A stretch of DNA of 64,000 nucleotides from Amycolatopsis dendrobii (GTDB lineage: Bacteria > Actinomycetota > Actinomycetes > Mycobacteriales > Pseudonocardiaceae): the NCBI RefSeq assembly GCF_014145675.1, contig NZ_JACGZW010000010.1, positions 62,001 to 126,000 of the forward strand, in the 5' to 3' direction. This document shows positions 53,353 to 62,545 of the stretch, piece by piece. Position numbers and translations under genes: made by a program. How positions within the stretch are numbered: the stretch's first letter is position 1; each line of letters starts with the position of its first letter. A model generated the notes under the pieces. That model made no database searches, had not been told where the DNA came from, and saw only the letters and a program-made list of their open reading frames with translations.

Positions 53353-54009
53353 ATGCCCGCTGTCCCGCCGTCCACGGGCAAACGCGACGGCAGGGCCAGG
53401 GCGCCGCGCGATCCGGACGCCACCCGGCGGGCCCTCGTCGAGGCCGCGCTCAAGCTGTTCGAAAAGGACGGGTTCCACGCCACTTCGGTGCAGAAAATCG
53501 TCGACACCGCGAAGCTCACCAAAGGCGCGTTCTACTACCACTTCGAGACCAAAGAGGACGTGCTGCACGAAATCCACGACCAGTTCATGGATTTCCAGCT
53601 GCGGCGGATCCGCGAGGTGCTCGCCGAGGGCGGCGCGCCGGAGCGGGTGCTCCGCAGGGTGATGACCGAGGTGCTGGTCGAGCCGATCGGCATCTACCGG
53701 GCCGAGATCTCGATTTTCCAGCAGGAGCGCCGGTTCCTTTCCAGCACGACGTTCGCCTCGATCGAGCGCAAGCGCGACGAGTTCGAAGCCCTGGTCACGC
53801 AGGTGGTCGAGCGCGGAATCGAAAGCGGTGCGTTCAAACCGGTCGCGACGGCGCGGGTGCTGGCGTTCGCGGTGATCGGCGTGGCCGCGTGGGCGCACAC
53901 CTGGCTCGATCCGCGCGGCGAGATGACGCCCCGGCAGATCGGCGACGCGTTCGGCGAGATCGTGGTGGCCGGTCTGCGCACCGGGTCGCTGGCGGAGAAC
54001 CGGGCCTGA
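53353..54009 (+). CDS. TetR/AcrR family regulator
   Basis: 218 aa. HTH ATSVQKIVDTAKLTKGAFYY followed by HFETKEDVLHEIHDQ. The C-terminal domain resembles those of lipid/CoA-responsive TetR proteins such as the KstR2 class. ATG 53353 has GAGGAG 7 bases upstream; the longer open frame from 53203 lacks one. It points away from the decayed dehydrogenase and lies upstream of the secreted hydrolase, 75 bp apart. Confidence 0.88.
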   Translation: MPAVPPSTGKRDGRARAPRDPDATRRALVEAALKLFEKDGFHATSVQKIVDTAKLTKGAFYYHFETKEDVLHEIHDQFMDFQLRRIREVLAEGGAPERVLRRVMTEVLVEPIGIYRAEISIFQQERRFLSSTTFASIERKRDEFEALVTQVVERGIESGAFKPVATARVLAFAVIGVAAWAHTWLDPRGEMTPRQIGDAFGEIVVAGLRTGSLAENRA

Positions 54010-54084
54010 ACTCCCGGACGCCGTTCTGGCACGGCGGGCTGCTTTCCCGGTAGAAAAGAAAGATCATCGGGGAGGGAGCACCCA

Positions 54085-56763
54085 GTGAAGGTCCTTCTGC
54101 GCAAATTTGTCCCCATCGCGGCGGCCGCGGTCATGGCGGTCACGCTGGCGCAGCCCGCGGCGGCGAGTCCGGCCGGCCCGGCGTCGCCGCCGGAGTGGCG
54201 GGTCGCCGACGGCCGGCTGGTCTGGACCGCGCCGAAACCGCTGTTCGGCGACGGTGCGGTGGAGTTCTGGTCCGGCGGCAAGCTGCTCGGCCGTGCCCAG
54301 CCACGGGCTGATCTGCGGACGTTCTCGCTGCCGGCCGGCGGGATCCGCGATCTGCGCGGGCTGGAGGCGCGCGTCGGCGGCCGTTCGCTGACCGAGCCGC
54401 CTCGCGCGACGGCGAAGCAACCGGCTGCGGCGCCGCTGCCGGAGTTGCCCGCTAATGCGGTGGATCCCGGTAAACCCGGGCAGTTCTCGACGGTCAAGGG
54501 CGAGTACTCGCTCGACCCGGTGCGGCTGCCGGGACTGGACGGGCCGATCGAGATGCAGGGCGTGGTCGTCGCGCCGAAGCACGCGCCGGGCAACCGGCCG
54601 CTGGTGGTGTTCCTGCACGGCCGGCATCAGCCGTGTTACAACCCGGCTGATCCGCGCGACTACTCGACGGCCTGGCCGTGCAAGACCGGGATGCTGCCGA
54701 TCCCGAGCTACCGCGGCTACCTGCAGACCCAGGAACTGCTGGCGTCGCAGGGATTCCTGACAGTGTCCATTTCGGCCAACGCGATCAACGCGCTCGACCA
54801 CGCGGCGGAGGACGGCGGCGCGCAGGCCCGGTCGTCGCTGGTCCGGCTGCACCTCGCGCACTGGGCGGACTGGTCCGGCAGCGCCCGCGCGACCGCCCCG
54901 CAGATAGTCCGGGACGCTCCGGCCGCGGACCTGTCGAATGTCTTGCTGGTCGGGCATTCCCGCGGCGGCGAGGGCGTGAACCGCGCGGCGACGGACAGTT
55001 TGTACCCGCCGCCGGGCGACACCGGGTTCTCCGGGCCGGTCCGCTGGAAGATCCGCGGCGACGTGCTCATCGCGCCGACCGTGTTCGGGCTCAACCCGGT
55101 GCCGGACGTCCCGTCGGTCACCTTCCTGCCTTCGTGCGACGGCGACGTCTCGGACCTCCAAGGGCAGCAATACATCGACGGGGCGCGCGGCGTCAGCCGG
55201 GACACGGCCTTGCACAGCGCGCTTTATGTCTCGGGCGCGAACCACAATTACTTCAATGCCGAATGGACTCCGGGCGTCGCGGTGGCCCCGGCAAATGACG
55301 ATTTCTCCTCCCGCGAGCCGGATCCGAACTGCTCGCCCGGCGTGCCCGCGCGGCTGACGGACGCGCAGCAGCGGGCGGTCGGCGCCACCTATGTCGCCGC
55401 GGCGGCGCAGCTGTTCCAGAAGCACGATCTGCGCATGGAGCCGCTGCTGGACGGTTCCGGCGTGCGCGCCCCGTCCGCCGATCCGGCCCGCGTGCTGTCG
55501 CACGCCCTCGGCGGCGCGCGGACGCCAGTGCTGGTCCCGGATTCGTCGACCAAGGTCGCCGGCAGCGCGGACGTCTGCCAGCAGGTCGGCCCGGATCAGC
55601 GGTGCCTCGTCAGCTCGGGCGCCTCCAAATCGCCGCATTTCGTCGGGCTGGAAGACGCGCCCGACCCGACCCGCACCGCGGTGCATGTGCGCTCGGCGGG
55701 TGCTCCGGCGCAGATCCAGTTGCCCCGCCCGGTTTCCTCCGGCGGCGCGCGGGCGCTGGCGATGCGGGTCATCGCGCCGGAGAACGCCCCGGCCGCCTCG
55801 TTCGACGTCGCGGTCGCCGATTCCCGGGGCGTGCGCACGAAACTGGGCTCGTTCACGGTGGCCGGCCTGGCCGGGACCGAACGGACGAGGTCGTTCTGGG
55901 GACAGGAAGTCCGGGTCCCGCTGCCGCCGCACCAGGAGGTGGCGAGCCTGGAGCTGACGCCGCGGACCTCGGGCAGCGAAGCGTGGCTGCTGGACGTGTA
56001 CGCGTGGCGGCCCGGCCTGCCTGATCCGGCCCCGGCTCCGCTGACGCGGGTCGATCTCGGCGCCCTGACGGTCAAGGAAGGCGATTCCGGGTCGAAGACG
56101 TACCAGATCCCGGTCACGGTGACCGGCGACGGCGGCGGTTCGCTGCGCGTCTTCCGGCCGGAGACGGTCTCGCCGATGCCGGTGAAGTGGACGTACCAGG
56201 CGGTCACGCTCGCGCCGGGCCAGCACACGCTCGACCTGCCCGCGACGGTCGTCGGGAACACCCGGTGGAGCTGGCCGTACCGGATCCTGGCCGACGTGAA
56301 GGCCACCCGCGGCACGGTGGTCGGGTCGGCGCAGGGCTCGCTGAACGTCGAGAACGACGACCCGGCCCCGAAGATCAGCGTCGGGAAGTCAGACGTGACA
56401 GCGGTCGAGGGCACCGCGCTGACGTGGCCGGTCCGGCTGTCCACAGCGGCCGATGCGGACCTCAGTGTGCTCGGGGAGGTGCGGCCGCCGAAGAACGGTC
56501 CGGAACTGATGACGTCCGATGTCGATCCGGAGTGGCTGATCGAGCACGGCGTCGATCCGGAAAAGAAGCAGCCGTTGTCAGGGGCCCGGCTGACGGTGGT
56601 GGTGCGGATTCCGGCGGGAAAGACCAGCGGCGAGCTGACGATCCCGACCGTGCGGCACGACGGTGCGGATCCGGCGAAGCAGGTGCTGCTGCATCTGACG
56701 GGCGAGCCGAAGGAGTCCGGACCGGATGTGGACGTCACGGGGACGGTGACTGACGCGGGCTGA
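54085..56763 (+). CDS. large secreted alpha/beta hydrolase with C-terminal beta-sandwich domains
   Basis: 892 aa. A signal peptide (KVLLRKFVPIAAAAVMAVTL) is cleaved near AAAS. An alpha/beta hydrolase core follows: PLVVFLHGRH (oxyanion side), nucleophile LLVGHSRGGEGVNRA (Ser near 292) and the late SGANHNYFNAEW with the likely His. Residues about 480-650 look like a jelly-roll, and 660-890 contain two Calx-beta-like segments (TVKEGDSGSKTYQIPVTV; TAVEGTALTWPVRLST). GTG 54085 has GGAGGG upstream. The substrate is unknown; lipase, esterase or polymer depolymerase are possible. Confidence 0.85.
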   Translation: MKVLLRKFVPIAAAAVMAVTLAQPAAASPAGPASPPEWRVADGRLVWTAPKPLFGDGAVEFWSGGKLLGRAQPRADLRTFSLPAGGIRDLRGLEARVGGRSLTEPPRATAKQPAAAPLPELPANAVDPGKPGQFSTVKGEYSLDPVRLPGLDGPIEMQGVVVAPKHAPGNRPLVVFLHGRHQPCYNPADPRDYSTAWPCKTGMLPIPSYRGYLQTQELLASQGFLTVSISANAINALDHAAEDGGAQARSSLVRLHLAHWADWSGSARATAPQIVRDAPAADLSNVLLVGHSRGGEGVNRAATDSLYPPPGDTGFSGPVRWKIRGDVLIAPTVFGLNPVPDVPSVTFLPSCDGDVSDLQGQQYIDGARGVSRDTALHSALYVSGANHNYFNAEWTPGVAVAPANDDFSSREPDPNCSPGVPARLTDAQQRAVGATYVAAAAQLFQKHDLRMEPLLDGSGVRAPSADPARVLSHALGGARTPVLVPDSSTKVAGSADVCQQVGPDQRCLVSSGASKSPHFVGLEDAPDPTRTAVHVRSAGAPAQIQLPRPVSSGGARALAMRVIAPENAPAASFDVAVADSRGVRTKLGSFTVAGLAGTERTRSFWGQEVRVPLPPHQEVASLELTPRTSGSEAWLLDVYAWRPGLPDPAPAPLTRVDLGALTVKEGDSGSKTYQIPVTVTGDGGGSLRVFRPETVSPMPVKWTYQAVTLAPGQHTLDLPATVVGNTRWSWPYRILADVKATRGTVVGSAQGSLNVENDDPAPKISVGKSDVTAVEGTALTWPVRLSTAADADLSVLGEVRPPKNGPELMTSDVDPEWLIEHGVDPEKKQPLSGARLTVVVRIPAGKTSGELTIPTVRHDGADPAKQVLLHLTGEPKESGPDVDVTGTVTDAG

Positions 56764-56765
56764 CG

Positions 56766-57220
56766 TCAATCCTCCTGGCCTGGGGTTCGGGCCAGGAGGA
56801 TTTTCCTTCCGTGTCGGCCGGTTTCGCGGAAACCGTGGCGCAAGCAGAACGCGTGCGCTCGGGTGTTGACCATGAGCACCTCGAGCACGAGCGGCTGTCC
56901 CCGTTCCGCCGCGACGCCGATCAGCCAGCGGATCAGCCGCCCGCCGATTCCGCGGCTTTGGTACCGCGGGTCGAGTTCGATCCGGCCGAGACAGACCTCA
57001 GCCGACCGGTACTCGACCACGAGCAGACCGGCGTCCGCTCCGTCGGCCGTGATCACCCGCCATCGGCCGGGGACGAAGGCACGGTCGTGGTACCCACGCT
57101 GGATTTCGTCGTCCCAGCCCCAGATCGCGGCGACATGCTCGCCCAACGCGGCCCGGTGCACCTGGAAACAGAAGTCGCTGTCCGCGGCCGTCGGGGGCGC
57201 AGGTCGATTTCGCTCGGCAT
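56766..57220 (-). pseudogene. GNAT acetyltransferase with an apparent -1 frameshift near the N terminus
   Basis: The acetyl-CoA motif A is intact (RIELDPRYQSRGIGGRLIRW), with the later NTRAHAFCLRHGFRETGR. The long frame has no proper start: its first start codon is GTG 57161 without a ribosome site. A well-placed ATG at 57220 with GGAGG upstream encodes MPSEIDLRP in another frame. Adding one base at the G5 run 57193-57197 (C5 on this strand) joins them into MPSEIDLRPPTAADSDFCFQ, a normal GNAT opening. Either a sequencing error or a real frameshift. Confidence 0.7.
56768..56804 (+). terminator. terminator of the secreted hydrolase gene
   Basis: A 13-bp perfect stem (56768-56780 with 56790-56802), a 9-base loop and T residues at 56801-56804 begin 5 bp after the hydrolase stop. 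The stem also encodes the last residues of the opposing GNAT gene. Confidence 0.8.
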
Positions 57221-57260
57221 CCGCGCCTCCGATGCTGCGAGAGCGCTCAGGACAGCGCCG

Positions 57261-57422
57261 CTACAGCTCCTGCTTCCGCACCCTCGGCAAAATCCGCAGC
57301 ATGGCCGTTCCCGCTGCCAGCAAAGCGAATCCCGCCAGCAGCAGCCACAGGACGTTCACTCCGGTGAACGCCAGTCCGCCGGTCACTCCCGCGGCCGAGG
57401 CCGCGCCGATTTTCTGGTACAT
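57261..57422 (-). CDS. 53-aa membrane peptide with LAFTG sorting-signal-like motif
   Basis: ATG 57422 has GGAAGAGAG upstream; stop TAG at 57261. The peptide has a short polar start (MYQKIGAASAAG), LAFTG, a hydrophobic helix (VNVLWLLLAGFALLAAGTAM) and a basic tail (RILPRVRKQEL). This is the layout of a C-terminal LPXTG sorting signal without the protein that normally precedes it. There is no signal peptide. It lies 28 bp after the glycosyltransferase gene on the same strand and is probably co-transcribed with it. Whether it is a sortase substrate is unknown. Confidence 0.7.
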   Translation of the reverse strand: MYQKIGAASAAGVTGGLAFTGVNVLWLLLAGFALLAAGTAMLRILPRVRKQEL

Positions 57423-57449
57423 GGGGTTCTCTCTTCCGGGTGCGGGTGT

Positions 57450-58547
57450 TCACCAGTTCTTGCGGGTGCGCAGGAGTGCGTCCGCGTATGCCTTGAGATG
57501 GCAGGCTTGCAGGAAATAGTCGAGCACCAGCTCGTACATCGACGTGGCGAGCAGCATCTGGCGCCAGCCGCGGTAGCGCACGGTCACGGCTCGCTCCACC
57601 ACGAAAATCGCCGAGATGCCGAGCCACCACGGGTTGAGGTGCAGGCCGCCGTGGCAGAGGGCGATCGCGAGGGCGGTCAGGTAGATGCCGCTGACCAGTA
57701 CGCCCGCGATGGTCATCAGCTGCCTGCCCCAGTACCGCCACGTGACGCGGGTCAGTCCGTATTGGACACAGTTCTCGACCGCGCCGCGCTTCCACCGCTG
57801 GCGCTGTGTCCACAGTGCACTCCAGCTCGTCATGACCTCGGTTTCCAGTGTGCAGGCACTGGGTGAGATCACCCGGTGGCCGAGGTGCAGCAGGGCGAAA
57901 GTGAGTTCGTTGTCCTCGGTGAGCACGGTGGTGTCGTAGATCCCGCCGTGACCGTCGCCCGCGGGCAGGCGTTCGGCGAGCCGCGCGGCGGAGACTTCGC
58001 GGAGGGTACGGACGCGGAACATCGCCGCGGTTCCGGTCAGTACCAGGCATTTTCCGTGGAGCCGGTGCACGTCGCGGGCGTAGCGGGCGTATTCGTTGCG
58101 CTGCAGGTGGCCGACGAAACCGCCGCCTGGGCCGCCGCGGAAGACTCCGCCTACGCCGCCGTATCCGTGGTCGAGGTGGTGCAGTGCGGTGCTGACGAAG
58201 TGCGGGTCCAAAGCGGAGTCCGCGTCTTGGACGAGGATTACGTCGTCCTCGTCCAGCCGTGGCAGCAGCCAGGCGAGCAGTTGGTTGAGGGCGCCGGCCT
58301 TCTTGTGCGTGTTGTTTGCGGACGGTCGGACTCGGGCTCCGGCGGACGAAGCCGCTGTGGCGGTGTTGTCGGTGCAGTTGTCGGTGACGACGAAGACCTC
58401 GTCAACGGTCCGGTCCTGCCCGCGCAGCGCGGCGACGGTATGCGCGATCTGGGCTTCTTCGTCGTGCGCGGGAATGACGGCGACGACGCGCACGCTGCCG
58501 GAACGGTGCCGTCCGGCTTGGGGTTCGGCGAGCGTGGGTGCGGACAT
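57450..58547 (-). CDS. family 2 glycosyltransferase, processive membrane type
   Basis: 365 aa. The GT-A domain has VAVIPAHDEEAQIAHTVAAL, ILVQDADSALDPHFV (DxD), LTEDNELTFALLH and the QxxRW motif (TQRQRWKRGAVEN). Two or three C-terminal hydrophobic segments (about 270-320) suggest membrane insertion, as in chitin/cellulose/hyaluronan-type synthases. It could make a polysaccharide from a nucleotide sugar. ATG 58547 has AGAGG upstream. It is followed by the LAFTG peptide gene. Confidence 0.88.
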   Translation of the reverse strand: MSAPTLAEPQAGRHRSGSVRVVAVIPAHDEEAQIAHTVAALRGQDRTVDEVFVVTDNCTDNTATAASSAGARVRPSANNTHKKAGALNQLLAWLLPRLDEDDVILVQDADSALDPHFVSTALHHLDHGYGGVGGVFRGGPGGGFVGHLQRNEYARYARDVHRLHGKCLVLTGTAAMFRVRTLREVSAARLAERLPAGDGHGGIYDTTVLTEDNELTFALLHLGHRVISPSACTLETEVMTSWSALWTQRQRWKRGAVENCVQYGLTRVTWRYWGRQLMTIAGVLVSGIYLTALAIALCHGGLHLNPWWLGISAIFVVERAVTVRYRGWRQMLLATSMYELVLDYFLQACHLKAYADALLRTRKNW

Positions 58548-58716
58548 GAGCGGGGTCCTCTGCGCGGAACTGCGACGTGGTGCGTCGCGCTTGACCCTTA
58601 CTCTGCCGGCGGTCACGGAATGTTACGGGCACTGTCCGGAGGCCACCCGCGCGGGGGAGAAAAACCAGGGAAAGTCCGGTGATGGCCCGAAAAACGCTGG
58701 CTACTATGCGTGCACG

Positions 58717-59985
58717 CTATGCGGACGGACGGTGCGTTCGAGGCGTCATCAGGCGGGTGATGAGCGGTGTCGAGCCGAGTCCGTGCAGGGCCACGCTGCC
58801 GAGGACGCAGACCACCGTCAGGGTCAAGACAAGGTCGCTTTCCGCTCCGGTGAGGCCGTTGATCGCGAGCAGGCCGAACACGACCGACGTCGTGCCGCGC
58901 GGGCCGAGCGCGCCGACGAGGAACCGGTCCCGGCGCGACATCCGGGTTCGGGTCAGCGACAGCATCACCGGGATGATCCGCAGGACGGTCAGCGCGAGCA
59001 GGCAGAACACGATCGGCTGCCACGGCACGCCGAAGGACACCATGACGACCGCCGCCCCGCCGACGACGAACCACATCGCCATCGTCAGGATTCCGGTGAC
59101 CTCTTCGAGCAGTCGCAGGTCTTCCGAGGGGCGGGCGAAATGCTCCCGGGCGGGGCTGTGCGCGGTGCGGAGGTGCCGTGCGGCGAAAGCGCGGTAGACG
59201 TAGCGGAAGGCGATCCCGGAGACGAAACAGGCGACGAATCCGTTGCCGTCAATGGCGACTGTCGCCGCATAAGTCAGCAGTGGAGTCGTGAGGAGGGCGA
59301 TGCGCCGTCCTTGCCCGGATGTCCAGCCGGCGCGGACGGCGAGGAACAGCAGCAAACCGATCGCCGTGCCGATGACAGCACCGGCGACAATGGCTTTGAT
59401 CGCGAACGGCAAGGCGGTCGCGAGTGCTTTCCCGGCGGTATTCGCGGTGTTGTCGCTGCGCGCGAGGATGAGCGCGAACAGGAACAGCGGCGAGACCAAT
59501 CCGTCGTTGTAGCCGCTTTCGACGTTCAGCACGCTGCGCACTTGCGGTGTCAGGGTTTTGTCCCGCACGACGCGTTCGGCGGCGGCGAAATCGCTCGGGA
59601 TCACGATGCACGCGACGATCAGCAGCAACGGCCACGACAGTTCCGGGAAGAACGCCCAGCCCGCCAGCATGGCCAGCCCGAGGCTCAGCGGCAGCGCGAG
59701 GAACAGCACCCGCGCGACGAGGCTGGGCGCGTGTCCCCACAGCCGTCCGCCGCGGACCTCGGTGGCGTCGACGAAAAGCAGCATCGCGAGAATGAGTTCG
59801 GCGACGTGCTGGGCGATTTCCGTGTCGAAGAGGTCGAGCAGTTTTCCCGGATTCGCGAACGACGCGGTCGCGACCCCGCACAGCACCATCAGCACGGGCG
59901 CGGCGATGTTCCACCGGTCGAGCTGTTTGGCCGCGAGCGCGCGCAGCAGAACCGCGGTCGACAGGACCAGCAATGCGGGAATCAT
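58717..59985 (-). CDS. cation:proton antiporter (CPA1/NhaP-like)
   Basis: 422 aa with about 12 hydrophobic segments. Conserved features are LLFVDATEV, IVIPSDFAAAERVV, SVLNVESGYNDGLVSPLF with the acidic ion-binding residues, and FLVGALGPRGTTSVVFGLLA. CPA1 antiporters exchange Na+ or K+ for H+ across the membrane. ATG 59985 begins about 210 bp upstream of a divergent membrane-protein gene. Confidence 0.92.
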   Translation of the reverse strand: MIPALLVLSTAVLLRALAAKQLDRWNIAAPVLMVLCGVATASFANPGKLLDLFDTEIAQHVAELILAMLLFVDATEVRGGRLWGHAPSLVARVLFLALPLSLGLAMLAGWAFFPELSWPLLLIVACIVIPSDFAAAERVVRDKTLTPQVRSVLNVESGYNDGLVSPLFLFALILARSDNTANTAGKALATALPFAIKAIVAGAVIGTAIGLLLFLAVRAGWTSGQGRRIALLTTPLLTYAATVAIDGNGFVACFVSGIAFRYVYRAFAARHLRTAHSPAREHFARPSEDLRLLEEVTGILTMAMWFVVGGAAVVMVSFGVPWQPIVFCLLALTVLRIIPVMLSLTRTRMSRRDRFLVGALGPRGTTSVVFGLLAINGLTGAESDLVLTLTVVCVLGSVALHGLGSTPLITRLMTPRTHRPSA

Positions 59986-60198
59986 CGTTCGTCCGGCTCC
60001 ACGGCTTTTGATCGCGCCCAGCCGTCTTCGGCCGCTGACGCTCCACAGTGTACCGGCGGAGCCGCGCCGGTCCCGGTATTCCGGGTGTACGTCACGTCCA
60101 CCCGGAATCGGTCGATGGTTGGACGATTCGCTGGGGTCCGCTCCCTAGCGTCGAGGGGGCGGGTGTTCCGGCCCGCCTGAATCCAGAAGAAGGCCGTG

Positions 60199-60726
60199 AT
60201 GACCGACGCTCTCGTCATGGGCGGGATCCTGCTCGCTCTCGTTCTTTTCACCCAGGTGGGCCGCCATCGGCACAACCTGGTCATGGGCATCATGCCGTTC
60301 GTTTCGTGCACCGTCATCGGGGTCCTGTACTTCACCGGCGGCATCTCGCTCACCGCGCCGAACCTGGTGGCCGGCCTGGCCGGGGCCGTCGTCGGGGCGA
60401 TCGCCGGGGCGGGGCTGATCGCGACCACCCGGGTGGAGCGCAGTCCGGGCACCGGGCGCGTGCAGACCTGGGCTGGCTGGCCGTACCTGCTGATCTGGCT
60501 CGCCGTGCTGGTCGGGCGGCTGGTGTTCGTGTGGGCGGTGGAGAACGTGCGCTCGTTCGCGGTGCAGGTCGGCGAATTCCTGGTCAGCACGCATCTGGAC
60601 GAGGACGGGGTGGGCTTGTTCTTCGTGTTGATGGCGCTGGCGATGGTCGCGGTGCGGGCGGGCGGGGTGCTGTGGCGATCCCGGCGGCTCGAACCCGTCC
60701 GTGACGGGCAGCCGGTGCGGGCCTGA
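60199..60726 (+). CDS. membrane protein, DUF1453/CcdC-like
   Basis: 175 aa with four or five hydrophobic segments (ALVMGGILLALVLFTQ; MPFVSCTVIGVLYFTGGI; NLVAGLAGAVVGAIAGAGLI; YLLIWLAVLVGRLVFVWAV; LFFVLMALAMVAVR). The overall pattern resembles CcdC-like/DUF1453 membrane proteins. ATG 60199 is preferred over GTG 60196. It ends 40 bp before the histidine kinase, so it may be the first gene of that operon and could be the sensed or regulated membrane partner; inference. Confidence 0.7.
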   Translation: MTDALVMGGILLALVLFTQVGRHRHNLVMGIMPFVSCTVIGVLYFTGGISLTAPNLVAGLAGAVVGAIAGAGLIATTRVERSPGTGRVQTWAGWPYLLIWLAVLVGRLVFVWAVENVRSFAVQVGEFLVSTHLDEDGVGLFFVLMALAMVAVRAGGVLWRSRRLEPVRDGQPVRA

Positions 60727-60766
60727 CTACGCTGAGCAGCGAAGACGCCCAAGGGGAGGGAATGCG

Positions 60767-61849
60767 ATGACTCGGCTGCCGCTGGTCCTGATGCGGCTGC
60801 TGACGCCGGCGGCCTTCGTCGCGATTCTCGTCACCGCGCAGCCCGCGGCGGAGTGGGAGCGGGTGCCGCTGGCCGCTTCCGCCGCGAGCGGCCTGGCGTT
60901 CGGGGCGCTGGACCTCCGCTGGCCGCGGGCGGCGGGCGTGCTGCTCTCGCTGGCCGCGCTGTTCGGCGCGGTCGTGGCGGTCGCGGACCCGAGCCTCACC
61001 GGACCGTCGCTGGTCTGCCTGTCCTTGCTCGTGTTGTCCTCGCTGGCGGCGATCACCCCGGCGGAGATCATCACCGTGGCTGTGGCCGTGGGGGTCGCGG
61101 CAACCGCCGGCGGATACCTCGCCGGGCAGCCGGGCGGGCTCGTGGCGGGAAACGCGCTCGCGGTGTCGGTCGTGGTGCTGCTCGGGCTCAACCGGCGGCA
61201 GTACCGGGTGCAGGCGCGCCACGCCCGCGACCTGCTGGACCAGACGCGGCTCACCCAGGAAGCCGTCGCCAGGGGCGCGACGCTGGAGGAACGCGCGCGG
61301 CTGGCCAGGGAGGTCCACGACATCCAGGCGCATTCGCTTTCGGCGCTGTCGCTGCACTTGCAGGCGGCGGCACGGTTGGTGGCCGAGTTGCCGTCGCCGG
61401 ACGAGAAACTCGCCGCGTGCGTGCGGAAGGCCGGGCAGTTGGCGCAGGAGGGCCTGATCGAGACGCGGCGGGCGGTGCACGCGTTGCGCGGCGATCCGAT
61501 GGCGTTGCCGGAGTTGTTCGGCTCGCTGCCGGACAACGCGTCGATCCAGGTGACCGGCGAGCCGCGCGAACTCCCCGCGGACGTCACCCTGCTGCTGTAC
61601 CGCACTGTCCAAGAAGGACTGTCCAATGCGCGCAAACACGCGGCGGGCGCGCCGGTGTCGGTCGAACTGTCCTATCTGGACGACGCGGTGACGATGACGG
61701 TCGTCAACCGGACGGGTTCCGGCAGCGGTTTGCCCGGCGCCGGGTACGGCTTGACCGGTCTGCGCGAGCGTGCGGAACTGGTCGGCGGCGAGGTGACCGC
61801 GGGCCCGGACGGCGCGGGCTGGCGATTGTCGGCGAGGATCCCGGCATGA
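60767..61849 (+). CDS. sensor histidine kinase, NarL/DesK-type (HisKA_3)
   Basis: 360 aa. Five or so N-terminal membrane segments (to about 150) precede HisKA_3: [20 protein letters not shown] with the phospho-accepting His. HATPase_c follows ([38 protein letters not shown]). ATG 60767 has GGGAGGG upstream. The stop overlaps the regulator ATG by 4 bases. The signal is unknown. Confidence 0.92.
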   Translation: MTRLPLVLMRLLTPAAFVAILVTAQPAAEWERVPLAASAASGLAFGALDLRWPRAAGVLLSLAALFGAVVAVADPSLTGPSLVCLSLLVLSSLAAITPAEIITVAVAVGVAATAGGYLAGQPGGLVAGNALAVSVVVLLGLNRRQYRVQARHARDLLDQTRLTQEAVARGATLEERARLAREVHDIQAHSLSALSLHLQAAARLVAELPSPDEKLAACVRKAGQLAQEGLIETRRAVHALRGDPMALPELFGSLPDNASIQVTGEPRELPADVTLLLYRTVQEGLSNARKHAAGAPVSVELSYLDDAVTMTVVNRTGSGSGLPGAGYGLTGLRERAELVGGEVTAGPDGAGWRLSARIPA

Positions 61850-62481
61850 CGACCGTGCGCGTGCTCGTGGCCGAGGACCAGCCCGCGGTGCGGGAGGGTC
61901 TGGTGCTGCTGGTCGGGTTGCTGCCCGGCATCGAGGTCGTCGGACAGGCGGGCGACGGAGCCGCGGCGATCGAGGAGACCTTGCGGCTGCAGCCCGATGT
62001 GGTGCTGATGGACCTGGATCTGCCGCGCTGCGACGGGGCGGCGGCGACCCGGCGGATCGTCGCGGACCTGCCGGGCACGCGGGTCGTCGTGCTGACGACC
62101 TATGCGGACAGCGCGTCGATCGTGCGCGCCCTGGACGCGGGCGCGGTCGGCTACGTGACCAAGGCGGCGAACGGCGACGAGATCGGCCGCGCGATCCACG
62201 CGGCGGCGGCTGGGCAGACCGTGATGGACCTGTCGGTGCAGCGGACTTTGCTGGCCGCGGCCCGGCGTCCGGCCGCGCCGCCGCAGGACGGGCTGACGGC
62301 GCGGGAGGTGGACGTGCTGAAGCTGGTCGCGGCGGGCCGGGGGAACCGGGAGATCGCGCGGGAACTGCAGGTCAGCGAGGCGACGGTGAAGACGCATGTG
62401 AACCGGATCTTCGCGAAGACCGGCTGCGGGACCCGGGCGCAGGCGGTGCACTACGCACACCAACACGGCTACGCCGACTGA
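61846..62481 (+). CDS. response regulator, NarL/LuxR family
   Basis: 211 aa. The receiver domain starts [20 protein letters not shown] and has the phospho-Asp in [14 protein letters not shown], with TTYADS and the conserved Lys in [10 protein letters not shown]. The C-terminal GerE-type HTH is [20 protein letters not shown] followed by [23 protein letters not shown] 61846 overlaps the kinase stop (ATGA), so the pair is stoichiometrically coupled. Confidence 0.95.
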   Translation: MTTVRVLVAEDQPAVREGLVLLVGLLPGIEVVGQAGDGAAAIEETLRLQPDVVLMDLDLPRCDGAAATRRIVADLPGTRVVVLTTYADSASIVRALDAGAVGYVTKAANGDEIGRAIHAAAAGQTVMDLSVQRTLLAAARRPAAPPQDGLTAREVDVLKLVAAGRGNREIARELQVSEATVKTHVNRIFAKTGCGTRAQAVHYAHQHGYAD

Positions 62482-62500
62482 CCGATGGGCCGGTTCGCCG

Positions 62501-62543
62501 GTCCGTGAGGGAAGCAGGGTCGATGAGGGTTCCCCGCACGGAC
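62501..62543. terminator. imperfect hairpin with GTCCGTG/CACGGAC ends
   Basis: GTCCGTGAGGGAA (62501-62513) and TTCCCCGCACGGAC (62530-62543) pair with a bulge. It lies between the stops of the response regulator (plus) and the P-loop kinase (minus) and belongs to the GTGAGGG-type hairpins seen elsewhere. Confidence 0.5.
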
Positions 62544-62545
62544 GG

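Noticed and set aside
57161-57161. GTG 57161 as the true start of the GNAT gene
   Set aside because: It lacks a ribosome site and would remove the first beta strand and part of helix 1; the upstream ATG with GGAGG encodes the missing piece in another frame.
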